From an uncultured Mucilaginibacter sp. (GTDB lineage: Bacteria; Bacteroidota; Bacteroidia; Sphingobacteriales; Sphingobacteriaceae), in contig NZ_CAJYGQ010000001.1 of the NCBI RefSeq assembly GCF_913773635.1, positions 231,047-295,046 of the forward strand: a DNA stretch of 64,000 nt. The letters run 5' to 3'. Below the pieces are notes generated by a model that had not been told where the DNA came from, ran no database searches, and worked only from the letters and a program-made list of their open reading frames with translations. This document shows, one piece after another, positions 43,601-50,041 of the stretch (positions are counted from its first letter, which is position 1; each line of letters opens with the position of its first letter). The position numbers and the translations under genes were made by a program.

Positions 43601-43830
43601 GCCAATAGGCTGGGACCATCAAGCAAATCAAGCCGGCATGCAGGTATGATGCTGATGTTTTGCTTTTTTGCTTCGGCATGGGCCCTTACCAGGCCTGCAA
43701 ATGAGTTGTGATCTGTAATGGCAATACGCTGATAGCCTAGTTGAGCTGCATACTTAACCAATTCTTCAGGGTGCGATGCTCCCCTTAAAAAACTGAAGTT
43801 AGTAGTAACCTGTAGTTCAACGTAACGCAT
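40636..43830 (-). CDS. dnaE2: Error-prone DNA polymerase DnaE2
   Basis: The 1064-residue protein has an N-terminal PHP domain ([30 protein letters not shown]), the C-family polymerase core with catalytic [27 protein letters not shown] and [13 protein letters not shown], a helix-hairpin-helix region, and an OB domain. It is shorter than replicative DnaE1 and sits after imuA and imuB, as in SOS mutagenesis cassettes. It extends damaged templates. The start is 12 bases after the imuB stop. Confidence 0.95.
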   Translation of the reverse strand: [1064 protein letters not shown]

Positions 43831-43842
43831 AATTTATTTAAT

Positions 43843-45342
43843 TTATGCAAAATGGCCATGCAAATACCATTCAGGTGTTGCTTTATCATAATGCCCCGAA
43901 CGAAATATCCAGTAACGATATCCGTTTTGATCTTCTACGATGTAGTAATCTCTGTGTTCACCTTCATCAAGCCACCACTCTCGCTCAATGCGTTCGGGGC
44001 CGTCAGACCGTTTAACATGGTGTACTTCGCCTTTGTACCTGAAAAGCATAGGAGCATAATCGGGTATGGGTGCTGAAACCTGTATAGGCTGGGGATATTT
44101 TAAAAGATTTACCGGACGCTTTAAATCAGTACGCCAGGGTGTTTGCTTTATATCCTTTATATTCTGACTGTTTTTAATTGCTCGCTCGGGCCAGTAGTTT
44201 TCCTGGGGTAAATACCTGTAAATGGCCTGTATACCTATTTTGCCCGCAACTTTGTCTAGCAATTGAATAATCCCATTATCATCAACATTTATTTTGCCCT
44301 TCCAAATGGCTTGCTGTTTTATATCAACCTTGTCAATTTTAGGTATTTGCAAAACAAACAATTCAATACCCATGCCCGGCTTTATGTCGCTTAAACGAAG
44401 CTCAAACAGTTTAAATAAATGCGCTAAATCATACGTGGCTTTGTTAGTGCCAATAGTTAAATGCTGAATTTTACCATCGGTACGGTAAGTGCTTAATATT
44501 GCAGTACGAACGCCATTGCCTTCTGCAGTTAAGCGTTCACAAATTTTTTTTAATAACTTTTGTACGGCAATATCAATCCCAGTGCGTGTTTTAATAAGTT
44601 CAGGGGTATGCAGTCGCTCCTGATAAGGTTCTGGTTCTTTAATTAGTTTAAGGTACTCTTCAACATCGCCAAGTGCCTGTAATATTCTTAAAATTAAATC
44701 ACCACCAAAGCGCCGGCGCAACTCTTTAAGCGGAATTTTTAATACAGATTCAATGTTTAAAAAACCAAGTTTGTCAAGTTTTTCAATAGTTACGGCATCT
44801 AAGCGTAAAGCAGCCGGCGGCAGGTTGCATAAAGCAGCCCTTTGCTGTTTCGGTTCAACAATACAATAGTTTTCAGTATACCTTGATAGTGCCCAGGCGG
44901 TGCCAATAGTATCAGCAACAGCAGCTTTTACAACGTAACCTTTGCTTTTAAACCTGCTGATTATATCAGCCACATATCCGGCTTCGTTGCCCCATAAATG
45001 GGTGCAACCAGTAATGTTTAGCAAAAGACCGTCCGGTAGGTTAAGTGCAACAAGCGGCGTATAGCGTATGCACCATTCGGCAATGCTTTTAAGTAATTTT
45101 TCTTCACGTGCAGGCTTATCCTCCAGTACTTCTATTGATGGTAAAATAGCTTTTGCATCGGCCAGGCGCATTCCGGGTAATACACCTCCTTGCTGTGCAA
45201 TATTATTTGCTGCAGTAATCATAACACAGTTATGATCAGGAAGTGAAAAAACAAAAGGTATATCTGTAAGTTCGGGTTTGCGAATGGTTATCCAATCGGT
45301 TTTTAAATAACAAAACCACAAAGCCATAAAACGTTGTTGCAT
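43843..45342 (-). CDS. imuB: Y-family polymerase-like protein ImuB
   Basis: The 499-residue protein has the Y-family fold but, at the two catalytic acid positions, shows ALWFCYLKTDW in place of the usual DMDCFFA motif and LLLNITGCTHLWG in place of the DE-containing motif, so it is probably non-catalytic. ImuB acts as an adaptor that ties DnaE2 to the sliding clamp. It lies between imuA and dnaE2 with 4- and 12-base gaps, one operon. Confidence 0.92.
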   Translation of the reverse strand: MQQRFMALWFCYLKTDWITIRKPELTDIPFVFSLPDHNCVMITAANNIAQQGGVLPGMRLADAKAILPSIEVLEDKPAREEKLLKSIAEWCIRYTPLVALNLPDGLLLNITGCTHLWGNEAGYVADIISRFKSKGYVVKAAVADTIGTAWALSRYTENYCIVEPKQQRAALCNLPPAALRLDAVTIEKLDKLGFLNIESVLKIPLKELRRRFGGDLILRILQALGDVEEYLKLIKEPEPYQERLHTPELIKTRTGIDIAVQKLLKKICERLTAEGNGVRTAILSTYRTDGKIQHLTIGTNKATYDLAHLFKLFELRLSDIKPGMGIELFVLQIPKIDKVDIKQQAIWKGKINVDDNGIIQLLDKVAGKIGIQAIYRYLPQENYWPERAIKNSQNIKDIKQTPWRTDLKRPVNLLKYPQPIQVSAPIPDYAPMLFRYKGEVHHVKRSDGPERIEREWWLDEGEHRDYYIVEDQNGYRYWIFRSGHYDKATPEWYLHGHFA

Positions 45343-45346
45343 GTCA

Positions 45347-46081
45347 TTACCCTGCCTTTCTTACCGAAGTATTTATATTGCCGCTCTCGGTTTCATAAAC
45401 CGGTAAAAACTTGCCTCCTTGCCATTCAAACTCCCAGGCACCTGGCTGGCCGTTGCGTACTTTCAAAAGTTCAACTTTCCAGCGTGGAAAGCCTACGCCG
45501 GGTAGCCCCCCTTGTAAATGGCTGGGCAGGGGAGTAATTTGCCAACGTGCAACCGTGGCGGTTGGATTGATTTTGGTATCATCGGTACGTAGCACTAAAC
45601 CGGTAACCTTACTTTGTTCTACAGCCAGTTGTAAACGTAACGACTGGCTAAAACTAAGCTCTTTAATTTCGGTTATTACGGCAGCAAATCCGTCACATTT
45701 TAGCGCTTCTTCGGTTACCCATAATAAATCTTTTTCCTTAGCAACATCTACAAATATGAGCTGGTCGGGTTCAATACCAAATTCTTTCAATGCCGGTGCA
45801 TATATCGTGCGTTGCATGCTTACCCAAATGCACATGCCCTTATTGCCGGTTAACGAGTTTAGTAAGCCGCTAATAAAACCCCGGCAGGCCGACGCATGTT
45901 CATCACGGTTGCTAATAAATTCATGTATCATTCCGGTTGGAAATACGCCATTTGGAAAGTTGGCTTCAACTTGTTGTAAACCACTAATTTTCAAAGTATC
46001 TGCTGATGCCGGTTTGTAGCCTTGCTTAAGCAAAATATCCTTTTTCAACTGTTCAATAACATTTTTATTAATCTGGGCCAT
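45347..46081 (-). CDS. imuA: RecA-like protein ImuA
   Basis: The 244-residue protein resembles RecA/SulA-type ImuA, with FPNGVFPTGMIHEFISN near the start, a core GMCIWVSMQRTIYAPALKEFGIEPDQLIFVDVAKEKDLLWVTEEALKCDGFAAVI, and LSFSQSLRLQLAVEQSKVTGLVL. Positions for the nucleotide-binding P loop are degenerate. It is the first polymerase-linked gene of the SOS cassette and probably helps load ImuB and DnaE2. Confidence 0.9.
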   Translation of the reverse strand: MAQINKNVIEQLKKDILLKQGYKPASADTLKISGLQQVEANFPNGVFPTGMIHEFISNRDEHASACRGFISGLLNSLTGNKGMCIWVSMQRTIYAPALKEFGIEPDQLIFVDVAKEKDLLWVTEEALKCDGFAAVITEIKELSFSQSLRLQLAVEQSKVTGLVLRTDDTKINPTATVARWQITPLPSHLQGGLPGVGFPRWKVELLKVRNGQPGAWEFEWQGGKFLPVYETESGNINTSVRKAG

Positions 46082-46097
46082 AATAATATGTTTAAAA

Positions 46098-46475
46098 TCA
46101 GTTTAAAGTTGGGTTGCGAAATGCCGGGACGAGTAAACCCAAATAAGCGGTAAGATAAACCACCATATGCCTTGATATAGCAGCGCCAATATCCTGTAGT
46201 TCAGGAGCGCTTAACGGACAATGATAGTTTGGAGGGCAACTATCAACTGCATTGAGGTGCTGTTTAATTTCCTCATCCTCAGCTAGGCGTAAATTACGAT
46301 CATACCAGGTTCCGTGTTCAAATTGTAAGGTGAGGGTTATAAATTCGTTTTGATGATAGAACTCCACAATAAATTGCGGAATGAACGGGAAATCCCACTG
46401 ATGTGAGGGTACTTCATCTACCTGTATTCTGGTAAGTCCGCGGTTTAACTGTATGTCAATATAAAACTCGTCCAT
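46098..46475 (-). CDS. Hypothetical protein at head of the imu operon
   Basis: The 125-residue soluble protein has no signal peptide; the start is IDIQLNRGLTRIQVDEVP. It ends 16 bases before imuA and its start lies downstream of the inverted-repeat operator, so it is probably the first gene of the SOS operon. Family not recognised. A regulatory or accessory role in mutagenesis is inference from position only. Confidence 0.65.
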   Translation of the reverse strand: MDEFYIDIQLNRGLTRIQVDEVPSHQWDFPFIPQFIVEFYHQNEFITLTLQFEHGTWYDRNLRLAEDEEIKQHLNAVDSCPPNYHCPLSAPELQDIGAAISRHMVVYLTAYLGLLVPAFRNPTLN

Positions 46476-46481
46476 AAATCT

Positions 46482-46522
46482 AAGTACAAATGTATGCTAA
46501 AAAAGTTAGCAAATTGTACTTT
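46482..46522 (-). promoter_or_regulatory. Promoter and inverted-repeat operator of the imu operon
   Basis: On the reverse strand TACATTTG (46494-46487) matches the -7 consensus. Outer arms AAGTACAA and TTGTACTT and inner arms GCTAA and TTAGC form a dyad around it. A dyad overlapping the -7 element is expected for a LexA-like repressor, but the repressor is not identified. Confidence 0.6.
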
Positions 46523-46662
46523 GATTTTAAACAATTTTTTGTGGAAAACTAAATTTGTAAGTAAAGGATGAATGCGCTACCTATACATGGTGCACATATA
46601 ACAATTAGTAATTTAAACCAGATACAGACTTGAATATCAATTATATGAACCAGAGATTTGCA

Positions 46663-46962
46663 TTATGCGGTTTGGGTAATATTTAACCCTCCGGCAAGTA
46701 ACTCAATGCTTTTCTCAATAGAAATATTGCCAATGCGCGAAATGAATTCAGCAGGTCCGCCTTCTTCACCACAACCAAAACATTTAAAAATGTTTTTTTC
46801 GGCGCTTACCATTAATGAATTAGTTTGATCGGCGTGGAACGGGCAGTTACCTCTCATGCCTCGCCTGCTGGGTTGCAATAATAAATAAGATGAGATAATG
46901 GAAACTATAGGCGCCTTTTGTTGCACCTGAGCATGTAAGGTTTTTAAATCAGGGGAAATCAT
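46663..46962 (-). CDS. Stand-alone CHC2-type primase zinc finger protein
   Basis: The 99-residue protein has only the N-terminal zinc-binding domain of DnaG: NCPFHADQTNSLMVSAEKNIFKCFGCGEEGGPAEFI, with Cys-His and Cys-Cys pairs as metal ligands. There is no primase catalytic domain, so it cannot synthesise primers by itself. It lies upstream of the SOS cassette on the same strand, separated by 187 bases containing the operator. Such proteins may bind single-stranded DNA; function inferred only. Confidence 0.85.
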   Translation of the reverse strand: MISPDLKTLHAQVQQKAPIVSIISSYLLLQPSRRGMRGNCPFHADQTNSLMVSAEKNIFKCFGCGEEGGPAEFISRIGNISIEKSIELLAGGLNITQTA

Positions 46963-47071
46963 AATTACCCGATAAAAATAGGTATTGCCTTAAATGATGC
47001 CAAATTGCTTGTTGTATTGTTGAAAAGTTTAGTTTTATTAACTAACCGTTGCAAGCAAAAATTACTAAAAA

Positions 47072-47083
47072 TGACCATGGTCA
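47072..47083. promoter_or_regulatory. TGAC-N4-GTCA palindrome upstream of the kinase/Crp genes
   Basis: TGACCATGGTCA is a perfect 12-bp palindrome of the Crp/Fnr half-site type, 70 bases upstream of the kinase start at 47153. The same half sites occur at 51935-51946. The neighbouring REC-Crp protein has a Crp HTH and is the obvious candidate binder. Confidence 0.55.
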
Positions 47084-47152
47084 CATTTTGGCGTGATGGT
47101 GGTTGTAATTTTAAAAGAGCTTAATCACTACTTTTACGCAATAGATAAGTTT

Positions 47153-48343
47153 ATGGATAATGCCGCTTTGCTGAATGCTATTATAGAAAATGCCATTGAT
47201 GGTATAATTACTATCAGCCAACGCGGAGTAGTAGAATCAATAAACCCTTCGGCATGTAAGCTTTTTGGGTATATCCCTGATGAGGTTATAGGCCACAACA
47301 TATCTATGCTGATGCCTCAGCCTGATAAGGCAAAGCATGATGGTTATATTGAACGGTACCAGCATACCGGCCATGCACATATTATTGGCATCGGCCGCGA
47401 GGTAACAGGATTGCGTAAAGATGGTTCCGTGTTCCCCTTCAGGTTGGCAGTGAGTGAAGTAGCAGTTTCAGGCCGAAAAATTTATACCGGCTTTATACAT
47501 GATCTGAGTCGTGCTAAAGAAGCCGAGGACCGCTTAAAAGAACATGCGGCCCGGTTAGAAGAATTAGTGGAGGAACGCACCAGCTCTTTAAAAGAAACAG
47601 TGCAGGCTCTGGAGTTTGCAAAAGAGGAGGTAAGTGTATCGCTTGAAAAGGAAAAGGAGCTCAACCAGCTTAAAAGTCGTTTTGTATCTATGGCATCACA
47701 TGAGTTCAGAACACCATTGAGCGCAATCCAGCTATCGGCCGTGCTTATTGAAAAATATGCTCAACAAGCCGAAAGTAGCAACATTAAAAAGCATGTTACT
47801 AAAATTAAGGCGGGGGTAAACAACCTGACTTCCATACTCAACGATTTCCTTTCGCTTGAAAAACTGGAAGCCGGTAAAACACATGCTGTTAGCTCCACCT
47901 TTGATGTTTTAAAGTTTGGAGAAGAAATTACCGAAGAAATGCAGTTGGTTGCCAAGCAAGATCAAAATATAATATACCAGCACACCGGCACCGGTAATAC
48001 CGTAACACTTGATCGGTCATTGCTCAAAAACTGCGTAGTAAACCTGATTGGCAATGCCATCAAATACTCGGGCGAAAACACATTCATTGAATTTAATACC
48101 GAGCTTTCTGTAAGTGAATTTACCATAACTGTAAAGGATAATGGCATTGGTATTCCGCCTGAAGATCAAAAGCATCTTTTTGAAGCTTTTTTTAGAGCGC
48201 ATAACACCGGCAACATCCCGGGTACGGGCCTTGGACTTAACATTGTAACCCGGCATGTGGCTTTAATGGATGGGCAAATTCATTTTAAAAGTGACGTAAA
48301 CCAAGGTACTTCGTTCGTTTTAACATTTCCCTTATCATCATGA
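47153..48343 (+). CDS. PAS-domain sensor histidine kinase
   Basis: Start at ATG 47153 is preferred because PAS begins directly (LLNAIIENAIDGIITISQRGVVESINPSACKLFGY). The 396-residue protein has one PAS domain, a coiled coil (about 130-180), HisKA with phospho-His in ASHEFRTPLSAIQLS, and HATPase with NLIGNAIKYS, DNGIGIPPEDQ and GTGLGLNIV. There is no transmembrane segment, so it senses a cytosolic signal such as oxygen, redox or a ligand bound by PAS. It overlaps the REC-Crp gene by four bases, so the pair is coupled. Confidence 0.93.
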   Translation: MDNAALLNAIIENAIDGIITISQRGVVESINPSACKLFGYIPDEVIGHNISMLMPQPDKAKHDGYIERYQHTGHAHIIGIGREVTGLRKDGSVFPFRLAVSEVAVSGRKIYTGFIHDLSRAKEAEDRLKEHAARLEELVEERTSSLKETVQALEFAKEEVSVSLEKEKELNQLKSRFVSMASHEFRTPLSAIQLSAVLIEKYAQQAESSNIKKHVTKIKAGVNNLTSILNDFLSLEKLEAGKTHAVSSTFDVLKFGEEITEEMQLVAKQDQNIIYQHTGTGNTVTLDRSLLKNCVVNLIGNAIKYSGENTFIEFNTELSVSEFTITVKDNGIGIPPEDQKHLFEAFFRAHNTGNIPGTGLGLNIVTRHVALMDGQIHFKSDVNQGTSFVLTFPLSS

Positions 48344-49389
48344 AAACCATTTTAATTATTGAAGATAACGCAGATATACGCGAAGGTACTGCCGAGATAC
48401 TGGGCTTATCAGGTTATAGGGTAATTGAGGCTGATAATGGCAAAACCGGCGTAGAACTGGCTATTGCGCATCAGCCTGATTTAATATTGTGCGATATTAT
48501 GATGCCCGAACTGGATGGTTATGGCGTATTGTTGCGTTTGAGCAAAAACTTGCATACACAAGCTATTCCATTTATTTTCTTAACCGCTAAGGCTGAGCGT
48601 GTTGATCACCGTAAAGGTATGGAACTTGGCGCTGATGATTATTTAACCAAACCATTTGACGATGTAGAGTTGCTGAACGCCATTGAAAGCCGTTTGCAAA
48701 AGAAGCAAAAACTGGAAATTTATTACAGCCGTTCACTGGAAAACCTTGAGCGTTTGGCCGAAGGTAATGGTAAGGGAATAAAGGAGCTTAAAAGCATGAT
48801 TGCCGGACGTAAGATACGGCAGATTAAAAAAAAGCAGACACTGTTTTATGACGGCGATCAACCTCAGGGGCTTTACCTGGTTATTGAAGGTAACATTAAA
48901 ACCACTAAAATGGCGCCAGATGGCAGGGAATTAATTACCGGCATTTATCAGGCTGATGATTACCTGGGCCTGCACGGGCTGTTATTGGAAGCTGACCATG
49001 CCGAGACTGCTGAAGCATTAGATGACTCGGCAGTGTGCCTGTTGCCAAAAGATATGGTTACCGAGCTGCTATATAAGTATCCTGATTTAGGCAGGCAGTT
49101 TTTTAAAATACTGGCCAACAACATTAGGGAAAAAGAGGATCAGTTGATTGAACTGGCTTACTTATCTGTCAGAAAACGGATGGCCAATGTTTTACTAAGG
49201 CTAAACAAATATGCGGGTGGACAGCAGCAAATATCAGCTTCCAGAGAAGAGCTGGCCTCAATGGCCGGTATAGCCAGCGAAACCGTTAGCCGTACCCTTA
49301 CTGATTTTAAGGAGGAAGGCATTATTGAAAAGAAAGGCAGCCTGATACAAATATTGTCTATTGAACGGTTGGAGAAAATGAAAAACTGA
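48340..49389 (+). CDS. Response regulator: receiver, cNMP-type and Crp HTH
   Basis: The 349-residue protein has a receiver domain (about 1-120; phosphoacceptor Asp in LCDIMMPELDGYG), a cyclic-nucleotide-type effector domain (about 155-265; IEGNIKTTKMAPDGRELITGIYQADDYLGL), and a Crp-family HTH (about 275-345; ISASREELASMAGIASETVSRTLTDFKEEGII). It converts a phosphorylation signal into Crp/Fnr-type DNA binding. The cognate kinase lies just upstream; likely targets are the two TGAC-N4-GTCA sites. Confidence 0.93.
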   Translation: MKTILIIEDNADIREGTAEILGLSGYRVIEADNGKTGVELAIAHQPDLILCDIMMPELDGYGVLLRLSKNLHTQAIPFIFLTAKAERVDHRKGMELGADDYLTKPFDDVELLNAIESRLQKKQKLEIYYSRSLENLERLAEGNGKGIKELKSMIAGRKIRQIKKKQTLFYDGDQPQGLYLVIEGNIKTTKMAPDGRELITGIYQADDYLGLHGLLLEADHAETAEALDDSAVCLLPKDMVTELLYKYPDLGRQFFKILANNIREKEDQLIELAYLSVRKRMANVLLRLNKYAGGQQQISASREELASMAGIASETVSRTLTDFKEEGIIEKKGSLIQILSIERLEKMKN

Positions 49390-49419
49390 TAACAATCACT
49401 TTTGTGTTTGACAGCGCTC

Positions 49420-49439
49420 ACGCTTTAAGCTTTAAGCGT
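49420..49439. repeat. Imperfect inverted repeat
   Basis: ACGCTTTAAGCTTTAAGCGT has a 6-bp stem (ACGCTT/AAGCGT) around a central AAGCTT. It lies between the REC-Crp gene and the short LDH-like gene, and could be an operator or a weak terminator. Confidence 0.3.
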
Positions 49440-49470
49440 AAAGTAGCTTTGCTTTAATAAATACATATTT

Positions 49471-49911
49471 ATGAAAGTGGTAGCATACAATGCCGAATTT
49501 TATGAGAAAGAATACCTGGCCCGGGCAAATCAGAAAAAACACGATATAACATTAATATCAAACCAGTTAGGGCCCGATACCGCCATTTATGCAGAGGGGA
49601 AGGAAGCTGTAATTATTTTAGCAGGTTACCAGCCCTCGCATGAAGTAATGACCCAATTAAATAATATGGGCATCAAGTATTTGGCCACACGTGCCGAAAC
49701 GCCTGACCATGTGCTATCACTCCAAAAACCTATGTACAACCTTAAGCTAGCAAAAATTTCAGCTACCGACCGTAATGACCCGAATCGCTTACAAAGTGTG
49801 GCTAATGAAATCATTGATTTGCTTGACCGTTGGCAAGGTAAAAAGTGTGTAGGCAAAGCGTGTATTTGCGCAAGGAAATGCCGTTCAATAAAAGAGAGCG
49901 TAAGTGTTTGA
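49471..49911 (+). CDS. Truncated D-lactate-dehydrogenase-like protein with Cys-rich tail
   Basis: The 146-residue protein begins like the N-terminal half of D-2-hydroxyacid dehydrogenases (MKVVAYNAEFYEKEYLARANQKKHDITLIS, then TAIYAEGKEAVIILAGY), then loses similarity after LATRAETPDH. The NAD-binding domain and catalytic residues are missing. The tail contains C-x4-C-x-C-x3-C (KKCVGKACICARKC), a possible metal or iron-sulfur site. It lies after the two-component pair and before the 597-residue gene with a similar Cys cluster. Truncated gene or specialised protein is unresolved. Confidence 0.65.
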   Translation: MKVVAYNAEFYEKEYLARANQKKHDITLISNQLGPDTAIYAEGKEAVIILAGYQPSHEVMTQLNNMGIKYLATRAETPDHVLSLQKPMYNLKLAKISATDRNDPNRLQSVANEIIDLLDRWQGKKCVGKACICARKCRSIKESVSV

Positions 49912-49986
49912 TGATTTCAAGCACCATTGCTGATGCAATCTTAAAACTTAATATACCCCTGGTTAACTATCAAATTCTTGCTTATA

Positions 49987-50021
49987 CCAAAAGCGGCTCA
50001 ATACACTTGAGCCGCTTTTGG
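49987..50021. terminator. Strong bidirectional terminator
   Basis: CCAAAAGCGGCTCAA and TTGAGCCGCTTTTGG form a perfect 15-bp stem around TACAC, with A-rich and T-rich ends. It separates the convergent LDH-like gene and the reverse-strand 597-residue gene. Confidence 0.92.
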
Positions 50022-50041
50022 TGATTAAAACAAAAATAGCT

